From Micractinium sp. NFX-FRZ (lineage: Eukaryota; Chlorophyta; Trebouxiophyceae; Chlorellales; Chlorellaceae), in the NCBI GenBank assembly GCA_029339195.1, contig JAPTJF010000042.1:135293-199292 (forward strand): a DNA stretch of 64,000 bases, given 5' to 3'. A program made the position numbers and the translations under genes. The notes beneath the pieces were generated by a model. That model saw only the letters and a program-made list of their open reading frames with translations. It was not told the origin of the DNA and did no database searches. Shown one piece after another: positions 27,701 through 38,190 of the stretch. Positions within the stretch are counted from its first letter, which is position 1; each line of letters starts with the position of its first letter.

Positions 27701-28675
27701 ATTTAGCTTCAGTGAGTGGTGGCCGAGAGCGAGTGGGTGGGCGGCAGGCGGGAAGGCGGCAGAGGGAGGGGGGCGCTGAAACGGCAGGGCAGCCAGGACG
27801 ATGGGGGCGCTGTCATATGGAGCCTCTGCTGGTAAGCCAAGGTATTTGGTTGGGGGGGCAGGTGTTGGCGGATGGGCTGTGCAATGTCTGTAGCTGCTGT
27901 GCTTGCTGCGCCCGCTGTGCCCGCTCTGGCCTGCTTTGCACTGTCAAACCTCCGTCCACTTGACCCCTGCCGCCCGCCGCCCCTGCCGCAGGTGCCAGCC
28001 CCACCGCCTTTGACGCTTTTTGGGGCAACGCCGACACCCAGTTTTGCGCACTCGTGACCCCGGCAATGGCGCTGCCCAAGAAGGGCACAACGCTCAGCCT
28101 GCCCTGCGCAACCGCTGCCGGTACTTCACACACTGCATGCACACATATATACACACACACACATGATGCATGGATGGCGGCAGGCAGACAGGCAGGCAGG
28201 CAACGCTACCCTGCCACTCATGTCTGATGCCCAAGCCATGAGCGCCTGCTGTGCTGCCACCTGAGCACTCGAGTGCAAAGTGCGCCCAGAGGTGCGCCCC
28301 AGCCGACGTGCCCACCTGCTCTGCCCCCTGCTCTGCCTGCCCCCCATACAATGTATGCGTTCTGCAGGCGTGCCGTTCAGCTCGGCGGCAAGATACATGA
28401 CTGGTTTTGCGATTGATCAGCAAGCGTCCCAAGGCGTGCCCCGCTGGGGTTCGATTTCGTGGGTAATGGGTCCTGAGCCCCCACTGCCGCCCCCACCGCC
28501 GCTGCCCTCCCCGCCACCTGACCCGCCCGCCCCCTCGCCACCGCCACCGGACCCACCCGCCCCCTCGCCGCCACCGCCACAACCGCCCGCCCCCTCACCG
28601 CCGCCCCCTGCCCCCTCACCGCCGCCCCCCGCCCCCGCCCCGCCCGCCCCCGATGTCGATTTGCTTCTGAATTGA
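24745..28675 (+). CDS. Secreted Pro-rich (SPPPP) wall-type protein of unknown function
   Basis: Ten exons join in phase (24745-24848, 25051-25133, 25368-25419, 25707-25821, 26173-26331, 26650-26843, 27075-27255, 27492-27711, 27992-28120, 28368-28675), giving 514 aa. The N-terminus is a signal peptide (hydrophobic LLAWLLLPGLL, cut near ATAAA). The ectodomain (about 35-260) has paired Cys, WRIRDDAC, and NxS/T sites such as NTS and NGT; then a short poly-Pro hinge; then a second globular part (about 290-465) with HNRTCTWWFFSRFPK. The last 50 residues are repeats of SPPPP/PAPSPPPP, as in hydroxyproline-rich pherophorins and extensins of green algae. I do not recognise the globular domains. A cell-wall or extracellular-matrix role is inferred from secretion plus the Pro tail. 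Confidence 0.75.
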
Positions 28676-29711
28676 GATCGGTGTGTCCCGTCTCATCTAC
28701 ACTGCCCAAGACATCTCCCCTTCTGTTTTCCCCGACCCATTTCATGCCGAGTGCAATAAGGGTGCATACAGTGCACCACTCTCATGGTGGAACAGCCATA
28801 CCGCTGCCTACCTATCACATCCCACCTGTGCGCTCTCGTGGGCATCCCTCTCTCTGCTGGGGGCAATGGGTGCGGTGTACCTGAGCGGGCAGAAGGCACT
28901 GCAAGCCCTCGGCCTCACCGAGAAGCACAGCAAGGCGGTGCTAGCGGAACTACATTTTGCCGCCATACAGGCCATGCGTGAGATGACCCTGGCACGCCGG
29001 AGGCTCGAGCGACAAGGGGGTAAGGTAGGCGTGGGATAACCCTTCACCAAGGGGGAGAGGGCACAGCCCTCTCCCCGCCCTGGTAGCCAGTGGAGGGGGC
29101 CCCCGACATGGGGGCCCACACCTCTGCTGGTTTCCTCAACCCACGCCCAAGGGCGTATTCTTCTTCTTCTTCTTCATCCCTCTCTCTCTTCACCTGCCAC
29201 ACCCCACCTCTCTTGTCACATGCCTCTAATGAAATGTTGTGACGGTTACAGAGCGACAGGGTGCCGGGCAGGCGCGTGGCAGGCAATGACCAGGGACAGA
29301 GTGAATCATACAGGTGGCGTGTGGGACTGCAAAGAGAGATGCAAAAAGCGATGTGCATCATCGAAGCTAGAGGCAGCAGCAACGGGAGAGGTGAACCGTC
29401 TGGGAGAGATAGTGTACAGAGTACAGACACAAAAGGAGGGGGCGGGGAGCAGGGAGGGCGCGGGCAGCTATGCGGCCCGCGCTGAGCGCAGCAGCCGCCC
29501 CTGAACAGGGACGGGGCGAGCAGAGAGGCATGCGTGCCATCAAGGGCAGCATCCGGCCGCCGCGCTGCCGCCGCGCTGCCCGGCTGAGCATGAATGGGGG
29601 CGGTGGCCCGGGGTGCCAGCTGACCGTGCATTGACGCCGCAGGTGCGCTGCCTGGTGGTGCAAAAAAACGACCATCCATGTTTCGGGGAATTCTTAAGCA
29701 GGCACCGCCCC
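28676..29711. other. Convergent 1-kb intergenic region
   Basis: This lies between the stops of the Pro-rich protein (+) and the YccF gene (-). It contains an uninterrupted 118-codon frame at 28683-29039 discussed in the findings, a TTC microsatellite at about 29160-29176, and TTACA at 29246-29250 that could be the TGTAA signal of the YccF gene. Confidence 0.5.
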
Positions 29712-31861
29712 CTACACCGCCTCCTCCTGCGTGGACACCCAGCTCCTGACACGCGCGTAGGGCGCGTGCGCTTCCGCCACCATCTCCGCCCACTGCTCCT
29801 TAAATTCTGGCAGCGTGGTGGGCAGCTGCCGCCGGCGCAGGCTCCGACCAAATGGCCACCTGCAATCGGTGCAAGACGGAGGCAGGGCAGGGCACAGGCG
29901 TGGCTGGCTTGGCATATGCCGGCAGGCTCTGCCTCCCGCGCTCTTAGTGGCCCGTGTCCTGGTGCCCCCGTCACCCCTACGCTCAAGTACCAGCCGCAGC
30001 CTGTTCCTGCCAACCGCACCACCATGTCCCTCAGGCTTCCCCAACCACCACGACTGACAGACCCTCACCAGGCAGGCCCGGCCAGCTGCAGGCCGGTGAG
30101 TGACGCGCCCAGGCCTCACACCCCACCCTCCCTGCCGATCTCCCTGTGCCCCTGCACCCTTCCCCCCAACCGTCTCCTGCGCTCGGTACCCAGGCCTCAC
30201 ACCCCATGCCCCCACAACCCTCTCCTTACCGCAGCACCTCTCACAAATCAAGCCCGGCCAGCGGCATGTTGGTGGAGGCGGTGCCCAGGCCCAACACCAC
30301 ACGCCCCCACAACCCTCTGCCGCCCTGCTCCCCCACCGCTCACAAGGCAAACACGGCCAGCTGCAGGTTGGTGAGGGCGGTGCCAAATCCGATGATTGTG
30401 AGGGCCTGCACCAGGGCTGCCAGCAGGTGCGCCAGTGCCAGGTTCCACCTGCAGGCAAGGGTGCAGTGGTGGTGGTGGGTCGAGTGGAGAAGGAATAGGG
30501 GCACGGTGCGCGCTGCCAGGTCGGGCTGCCAGGCGCGCACATATCAGTAATGGCAGACTCACGCAAGCAGCGCAGCCCGCATTTTCCGCCCCGCCCACCT
30601 AAACAGTGCAGCCCACAACCAGGGCCCCGCCCAGGCCCGCCACCAAAAGAGCACAGCGCACGCAGCGCCCACCCACCCACCCAAACAGCACGGCCCACAC
30701 CACGTTGGCACAGATGGTCCAGGGGTGGGCGGGGTTGCCCCAGGCGGGTGCCTGCGGCAGGGGGCAGGCGGCGGGGGCAGGGACTGATGAGGGCAGAACG
30801 GGAGGATCCGCCAGCAGAGGTGCCAATTCTTGGGCGAGGGGAAGGTGTGTGCACGAGCTGGGCGGCTGCAGCCCGCACACCTGCACGCCCGCAGACACAC
30901 TGACAGCCAGCGGCAGTCGCACCATGTTGTGCTGGCTGTGGCAGCTCCAGAGCGATCCCCCTCCTCCTGCCCCTGCCTCCTTTTCCCAGCCCCTCCATCG
31001 CTTCTGTTATCAATCCCTCCTCTCTCACCTCCAGCGACAGCACAATGTGCTGACTGTAGGGCTTCAGAGTGATGGCCCCCCACCATCCTGCCCCCGCCTC
31101 CCCTTCCCATCCACCCCATCGCTTTCGTTCTCAATCCCTCTCACCTCGAACCCTCATACCTCGAGCGACAGCATAACGTGCTGGCTGTGTGGCTCCAGTG
31201 CGGCCCCCAACCCAGCACCCCCTTTTCCACCTCCTGCCACACTCCCCTCTCCTCTCAAGGCCACCTGTCTGCACAACCGAATCCTCCCACCCCCTCATTC
31301 CTCACTCACCTCGAGCGACAGCACAATGTGCTGGCTGAACGGCTCCAGAGTGATGCCCCCGTCCAGCGCCAGCAGCCCCAGTCGGGCCGCCTGGTAGGCA
31401 AAGGGCGCAAAGACGATGGAGAGGAGCATGCCCACGGCGTAGGTCCAGTAGAAGATGGCCAGCACCCAGCCAAAGGAGAGCACCCAGAGGATCTGCAGTA
31501 TGACAGGCACACTCAGGAAGGGAAGGATGCCAGCGAGTGGTATGGAGTGGATGGTGGAAGATGGCCAGCACCCACCCCACGGGGAGCACCCACAAAACAC
31601 CTGCAGAGGGGGGCGGTGCAGGCAGCGGTCGCTGGCCAGGCAGGGCAGGGCTGAACAGGACGTCGGGGCAACACAACAGGCAGCATTAAGACGGCCTGTG
31701 TGCAGCCTCCGCCCGTCCCATTCGCTCCTCAGGCAGCCGTCAGTGCCAGTGCTGCCGGCTGGGGTTGCGCGGCCGCCCCTCACCCGGCGGATGGTCAGGA
31801 TGGGCTCACGGTTGCCCCAGCAATACAGGCGCCCCATCGTGTCAAATGCCGCCTCCCACAT
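29712..31861 (-). CDS. YccF-family (inner-membrane component domain) membrane protein
   Basis: Five exons (31861-31784, 31492-31310, 30751-30681, 30448-30344, 29859-29712) encode about 194 aa. Two YccF-type repeats are visible: ILWVLSFGWVLAIFYWTYAVG...FAPFAYQAARLGLLAL, then NPAHPWTICANVVWAVLFGW joined to LAHLLAALVQALTIIGFGTALTNLQLAVFALWPFGRSL. The pattern 'NPxxPxxxxxNxxWxxxxGW', 'ITIIGIPxG' and 'ALWPFG' defines this family, found in bacteria and some protists; its function is unknown. About four membrane segments are expected, with a charged C-terminal tail (FKEQWAEMVAEAHA). The long intron between exons 2 and 3 is filled with copies of the exon 2 end. Confidence 0.82.
30905..31365 (-). repeat. 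Copies of YccF exon 2 end and donor in the next intron
   Basis: The true exon 2 end (TCGAGCGACAGCACAATGTGCTGGCTG... on +, near 31310) recurs at about 31160, 31028 and 30915, spaced roughly 115-150 bases and progressively degraded. At least the first two copies keep a GTGAG/GTATG-like donor after 'CTCGAG'/'CTGGAG'. Confidence 0.75.
31550..31615 (-). repeat. Decayed copy of YccF exon 2 start
   Basis: Intron 1 holds, after a CTGCAG, a stretch reading VLWVLPVGWVLAIFHH on the gene strand, close to the true exon 2 start (ILWVLSFGWVLAIFYW). It then loses the frame. Confidence 0.7.
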
Positions 31862-33233
31862 TCTGGCAGGGTCGGCTCAACAGGGGGGGCGGCAGCGAGG
31901 TGTGGGCGGGTCGCTCGCCTGCGCGTGTGGTGGCACAACATGGTGCCATCAGCTCTGCTGTACGATGGGTGAAGCAGCCAGCTCGGCTTGCGCATTCTAC
32001 GGCACAGCACAGGTGCTTGTATACTGCTGTGCAGGAAGGGACGAGCAGAAGACGCGAATGTGCGGCAGAGCAGCCAGCGGGCCGGCCGGCAGCGGCGTGG
32101 GTGGCGGCGCCGACCACGCCTACAGCGGCAGGGTTCAGAGGCCTACGCGCTAGCGTTGAACCACGCCAGCGCCCACACTCACCTGCTTCTTTCGCAAAGA
32201 CGACCCCAGGAAAAGCTTCCGGAAACCCAGCGGGGGGGGCCTCGACCCACACGCTTGCCCTAGGAGCGCCGGGTGCTCGGGCAACCCGTGATCTGTGTTC
32301 AAGCAAGCGCACAACGTCGACCAAACGCCGAGCTTGCGCTGCATCCAGGCATCTTCCTGCCGCCGCCGCCGCTGCTGCGTGTGCTGAGCCGGCTGCATTC
32401 TGGAGTGATGTCACTCCATCATGTCAACAGCCTATGGCAGCACAAGAGGACACTGCTCCGGAACATGCACTTATAACTTCCAACAAACTGTCTGCAGCCA
32501 CCCAAATGCAGTGATGCTCACACGCTGCGCTGCCGCCGCAGCCACCGCAGTCAGCTTGCCGTGCTCTTCAGGCATGTTTGCTTGCTTCAAGCTTGGTCAC
32601 CAGCAAACGCGATCATGATCAGGTTCTTCGTGGCATCAGGCGATGGCATACATCAACCCACATTTGCAGGAAACAGACCAATACAACCAGATGCAGCAAA
32701 GCACAACAAAGGGAGGGAGGCATCAGGGCATGCACTGCAGGAGCATGCCTGCCTAGACATGCCCCTTGTCGCGAAGGCCGCAGGGAGGTACACTGTCAGC
32801 AGTGCTGGCTTGGTACCTGTTGTCGTGATTCAAATATGTGTGCTTACACATGGAGGGAAAATAGTGAGGCCGCGCCCACACAAGGAAGTCACAAGAATGG
32901 ACGCCTGTGCGTGGTCACAGCGGCACATTTGGGTACCTCGCGTACCAATCGTTTGCAGTTTTCGCCCATGCTGTAGGATTGGAGACAGTGGTGTGGGAGC
33001 TAGTAGGAGGAATGTAGGGGTAAAAGATGATGCCGTCACTCAGTCAGATGTGCCATCCCTCAGAAGCAAAGTGCCATATGTAACTCAGTATCACTCAGTG
33101 TCCCAATCTTGTAGATCCCAGGGCCTATCGTATAGGTTGTGCACATGCGTCGTGAGTTGTTTTCACGGAGGCTGCAATTGCAGCAGCGCCGCACCCACGA
33201 GCCACCGCTGGCTGCCGCACTGCGGTCGGGCGG
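31862..33233. other. 1.4-kb intergenic region, YccF upstream / hydrolase downstream
   Basis: This is the upstream region of the YccF gene and the 3' flank of the alpha/beta hydrolase, both on the minus strand. The stretch 32400-33130 is notably less GC-rich. TTACA at 32844-32848 could be the hydrolase's TGTAA signal. The frames here are short and have no splice-consistent continuation. No gene seen. Confidence 0.5.
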
Positions 33234-36200
33234 TTATGCCAGGCCCAGCAGCAGGGCAGCGGCAGCGGCCAGGGCCAGGGCGCCTGCCATGCTGCCGGCT
33301 GCCGAGGTTGCGCCGTTGACCGGGGTGCGGTACCTGCACCCAAGGAGCATCCGTACAAAGACCACGAGTGTTCAGTACTGCGCAGCATGATGCCTAATGG
33401 CAGGTGAGCCACACAGTGCGGGGGATGTCGACCGCCATAATAAGACAGGGCAACCAGACTAGGGAGACTAGAATGTATATTCATGCACCACGTCTTGATA
33501 CTGCATCGGACAACACCGTACTGCACTTTATCTGACCAGGCACACACGCACCAGGTGTGCTGCTGCAGCGGGTCGATGGTCTGGGCGGAGTCCAGGAACG
33601 TCTTCACCTGCTGCGTGAACTCGGGCACGTGCTGGTAGGTCACGCCCTGCAGCGGGGGCACAGAAAGGGCACAGGGGGAGAGGTGGGGAGGTGAGAGGGC
33701 ACTGCTGGTAAGCTTTGAAGGCTGGTGGACCGACACGCCTTTTTATGTGGGCATGAATGGAAGGGACACGCAGTGCAAGCCGGTGGGGAGATGAGGGGGC
33801 CCCAGGCGGGGGCAGCGGCACCAAGGGGCCCACCCTGAGAGTGTGCCACAGCGTGCACGCCAGAACTGGACAGCAGCTGCCACCGGCATGCAGCTCCACA
33901 CTCTAGCCCTTACTGTCGCCCCCAATAAACTGGCGGATAACTGCCCCCGGCTTACGTGGGCGCCATCGGGCACGACAATCAGCCAGGAGGCAGGCACCGC
34001 TGCTGCCGCAATGGTCTGGGTTGAGATGGGGAAGATGCGGTCCTTGGCGCCGCTGCAGCACGACAGGGGGCGACAGGCAGGCACGAATGAGCACAGCTGG
34101 TGCATGAAGCAATGGTGTGGGTGGAAGTGTGCACCAAGGAGGGGTGGTGGCTCAGGCGGAAGGCAGGCGGGGTGGAACAACGTGAGCGGACAGCAAGCAG
34201 TTGTGGCTGCGGGTGCCAGGTACCGTAGCCAGGCAGGGCAGCAGGCAGGGCCCAGGGCAAGCGGCACACGCAGACAAGCGGGCAGCAATGGCAGTCGGGC
34301 AGGCAGGCAGGCGGGGAGGGCTTGCCTGATCCACAGGATCTGGTTGGTGCCGGTGGCCAGGCGGGGCAGCAGGCTGGGGCCAGCCAAGAACTTCATGATT
34401 GCCTCCGCCTGCTTGGCGCGGGTGGTGTTGGAGACGGTGAAGGCAGCGGGGTCTGCGGGGGGGTGGGGAGGGCGGGTGGAGAGGGCACGCCGGGGGATGG
34501 TGAGGCGGGTGAGTGACTCCTGAGTTCGCATGTGTGAGGGGGGAGGGGCTGGTGGCGGGGCGCCTGAGGTGGCTGAACCGGGAGGTTGGTAGATGGGGCT
34601 GCAGCGACAGGGGTGTGCTGCCAGAAGACGGCTACCAGGCCACCGACCCAGCAAGGCTCAGCAGGCCCCAGCAAGCTCGGCAGTCCAAGCGGGCCCCCTC
34701 GGCAGTCAAGCAAGCTCAGGACTCCCAGCAAGCCCAGCAGGTGCAGCGCCGTGCACTTCACCCCGTCCTCACTTGTGAAAATGCCGGTGGCCCACCCGTA
34801 GCCTGCGCCAGGCCCACTGAAATTGTACGTGGGGTCAGCAGCATACTGCAGGGCCGGGAAAGGGCAAAGTGTTGGTGATTTGCTTCTTCTCCTGGCAGAC
34901 AGGCCCTGCAGTACCAGCATGGCAGTGCCGGCACACACATAGTATATTAGAAACCAAGCAACCGGGAGTGGCGCGCGCCGCCTACCGTCAGAGAGGAGAC
35001 GTCGCGCGCCAAGCCACAGAAGGCGGGGTCGGCGACGCCCAGAGGCAGCAGCAGGGTGACATCGGTGGAGGACTCTCCGGAGCCCAGGTAGCTGCATGGG
35101 GTGGGGCAGAGCAGCATGTGTTGCTTTGGTGGGATACTGTACAATGCGGTGACGCTGACAGGATTGTGACTGCCCAGAGGCAGCAGGGGGAGCTTTGCTT
35201 GTGAAAAGCTTTGCTTGTGAAAAGCTGTAACGACTAGACTAGACTAGGGTGAGCTTTGCTAGAGAAGTCGGCCTCCCTCCCCCGTAGCTGCAACCGGGCA
35301 ATGGCGACGCTACATGCGTACCAGAGTGCCACTGCTGGTTGGGGGCAGCAGCAGGGACGCACCGCCTGAGGAGCCCTCTCCCCAGCATGGCCAGCCGTGC
35401 TGCTGCCACTCAAACCAGGCCCGCAGGCAGTCGACTAGCGGTGCGGCAGGCGCGAGGGTTTCCTCACCTCATCATTGCCTCAAAGCCTCCGGCGGGCTGG
35501 GGGGCGTCCACGCCTCCAAAGGTGGAGGCCACCACAACCACAGAGCGCACGGAGGTGCCGTAGTAGGCTGCCATCCACTGGGCGATCATGCCGCCCATGC
35601 TCATGCTGCGGCGTGGGGCGGGGCAGGGTGGGGCGGGGGTGGGGGCACAGGCAAGAGCGGGGGCAGTGGGCAGATGCACACGCCTTCGTTTCCCCCTCCT
35701 GACCAAACTGCACAAAGTGGAGGGCAGCCACGCTCAGAGCCAGGCACCTCGGCTGCACCGTGCCACCTACCCAACCAACCTGCCAGCAGCCGGCAGCAGC
35801 CAGCACCTGCTCTTGCCACAGCCAGACATCGACCCTGGCTTGAACTACAAGCAAGCAAACAAACGAGGCAGCAGCCGGCAGCGGGGCTCACCCGAGGACG
35901 TCGGGGGCGGTGGTGAAGTTCTGGGTGGCGATGAGCTGCACCGTGGACTTTGCCATGTCTGGGATGGTGAGGGGAGGGGAGCGCAGGTCCGCCTGGGTGT
36001 CCACTGCGGCAGGGCATGGCGGCCAGAGCGGAGGGGAGGTGGGCGGGGAGGCGGGTCGGTTTGACGACTCAAGAGTCCAGTCCTCACTGGGGTTTGGGTA
36101 GGTAACCAGCCAGGGTGGCATGCGCAGCATGCATCGGCGGCTTGCCCGGGCTGCGGCACCGCGCCCGCGCTCCACCCAAGCCTGCGCGACCACCCACGAA

Positions 36201-37349
36201 CTGAGCACACAGTGCGGTTTGGGCGCCGCGCCCACCTGATGCGCCGGTCAGCATGTTGTCGAAGATGAGCAGCTCGCGTGACTTGGAGAGCTCTGTGAGC
36301 ATCTGAGCGAGGGGAATGGGAGGGTGGGGCAGGGCAGGGGAGGGCAGGGGGGTGTCTGTGCGCGCGCGGGCATCTTTGTTGGGCGTGGAAGGATGGCGGA
36401 AATGCGTGCTGTCTGAGGTGGGCGGATCACGTCAGGTGGAGTGCGACTCGAGCTTTGGAGGGAGGGGCGGTGGAGGGGGTGCGGGAAAAGGTGGCGTAGG
36501 GGGCTGGGCGGGGTTGGGCAAGCAGGTAGAGGCAGGGAGACAGAGGGCAGTGCAGGAGTTGGAGGCAGACGGGGGTGGTGGGACAGGGGGAGGCCATGGT
36601 GGCGGGCTAGGCAGGCGAGAGGCATAGGTGTTAAATGGGCACTGGGAGGCGGGGCGGGGCAGGCAAGCCTCTGCCACAGCCGGTCCATAACGGTGCATCC
36701 CTGGGGCTGACCGGCCAGCAGGCAGGGCAGCAGGCAGGGCAGCAGGCAGGGCGGCAGGCAGGGCAGCAGGCAGGGCGGCAGGCAGGGGCCGGTGGCCCCA
36801 AAGCGGCCTCTGGTGGGCTGCCGGGCCCAGCGGTCAGCTCACCTCCAGAGGCCATTGGTACTTGAAACTTCCCAGGCCACCGATCAGCACAAGCGCGGGG
36901 TTGGTGGTGTTGGGGTTGCCGAAGCGGTGGTAAGAGTAGTTGATGCCGCCTGCAGTACATCACGAGGAGGTGAGGAGGGAGTGTTCGTCGGGCTGGCACG
37001 GGGCACAACAAAGCAGCACAGGCTGCGGTGGGGTGGGGAGCGGGAGAGGCAGGCAGGTTGGGCTGTAGGGGGGACGGCGCGTGGGAGGGATGCGAAAAGG
37101 TGGGCTCGGCAGGAAGGTGGGCTGAATGAAGGGGGGGTGAGGTAATGGCGGGGTGGAAGCTGCGCGATTCGGTGGGTGCTCACCCACGAGAGCCTCCTTG
37201 GAAGGGCCCAGGAAGTTGAGCATGTAGGGCGTCAAAACGTAGGTCGTGTTGCAGTGAGGCGGGATTTGGGCGAGCGCCATAATTGGGGCCAGGAGCAGGA
37301 GCAGTGCGAGGCGGCGGGCCGCCGTTGCGCCGGGGAGGGGAAGCAGCAT
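33234..37349 (-). CDS. Secreted, probably GPI-anchored alpha/beta hydrolase
   Basis: Eleven exons in phase (37349-37184, 36949-36843, 36302-36236, 36003-35892, 35605-35468, 35091-34986, 34845-34773, 34452-34326, 34052-33956, 33646-33552, 33333-33234) give 395 aa. The N-terminus has a signal peptide (RRLALLLLLAPIMALA). The fold is clear: LVLIGGLGSFKYQWP oxyanion loop, LLIFDNMLTG, nucleophile elbow GMSMGGMIAQ with Ser at about 153, the acid in SGAKDRIFP (Asp about 303) and the base in VPDGAHVS (His about 331). The elbow has Met where most relatives have His (GHSMGG). N-glycosylation sequons include NTT, NFT and NFS. The C-terminus is PVNGATSAAGS followed by a 16-residue Ala/Leu tail, the pattern of a GPI-anchor signal. 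The substrate is unknown. One intron is GC-AG. Confidence 0.9.
34053..34325 (-). other. GC-AG intron in the alpha/beta hydrolase gene
   Basis: On the gene strand the exon ends CTGTGGATCAG and the intron begins GCAAGC; it ends CTGCAG before CGGCGCCAAGGAC. This junction restores the catalytic-acid motif ILWISGAKDR. Confidence 0.75.
36714..36787. repeat. 12-bp minisatellite in alpha/beta hydrolase intron 2
   Basis: About five to six head-to-tail copies of GGCAGGGCAGCA / GGCAGGGCGGCA lie just upstream of exon 3 relative to the gene strand. Confidence 0.85.
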
Positions 37350-38190
37350 GGCTGGGTTGACTTCAGTCCAGGAGGCGCAGAGAGGGCGGGTGAAGGGCGA
37401 ATTGGGGTCAAAAATGGCTTCGAAACGCGCGGAATGCGGCGGAAAATACAGGGGCAGGGCGGTTTTGACTGCATTTCATGAAGGGCGGCTGAAGTACGCC
37501 GGAGCCGCGGCGTGCTGCCTGGCGGTGGAGGTTAAAGGCGGACTTATCGGGCCCCGCTGTCGTGCTAGGCGTGTGCTCACCGTGAATGGAAAGTCTCTAG
37601 CATCGCCGGCGACTGCCTGCGGGTCCGAGCAGGCTTGCGGCCAGCCGCCGAATTCGAATGGCACCGACGGCCGGTCATCCTTGCAGGGAACTGCATATGT
37701 GCGGCTCACATATCGCAACGATTAATCGCTCAAGAATGCTGCCAACAGGCCGCACTGCGGCGCGGGAGGGTTTCGGCGGCACGCCCCGGCAGGGCGAGCT
37801 GCATCGCAAAGTGGGGCCGAAGGATGCACATAGGGGCTTTGCGAAAGCCTGCGAAAGGGAGCAGCGCAGCGTGCCCACCATGCCCCGTCACCCCTCCGCC
37901 CGCTACTGCCGCCACTCTCTGCTGGCTACTTGCGTGCGCCCTGACGTATGCACCTGAACCTCTGCATCACTGCAACAATGCAGCCAGTTGGCGCTGTCTC
38001 CATTTGTGGCCACTCTTCTCACCCTTTGAATCATTGGCAGAGCTCAACGCTGGTGAGGCGCTTCAGGGGGTCCGAATCTGATGTTGACATCAGCTGGGCA
38101 GAAGCAAGTTGTGAAAAATAGGTGTGAAAATAAAGTGGTGTGAAAACTGTTACGAATTATTTGGCATGCCAAATTTCATGTCATGTCATG
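37350..38190. other. Intergenic region between hydrolase start and transporter stop
   Basis: 840 bases contain the hydrolase promoter and the transporter 3' UTR. It contains 'tcatgtcatgtcatgtcat' (about 38177-38194), a short pentamer repeat overlapping the transporter stop. No gene seen. Confidence 0.5.

Noticed and set aside
33743..34654. 303-codon minus-strand frame in the alpha/beta hydrolase
   Set aside because: It reads through an exon and two introns; the catalytic motifs are only contiguous when the introns are removed.
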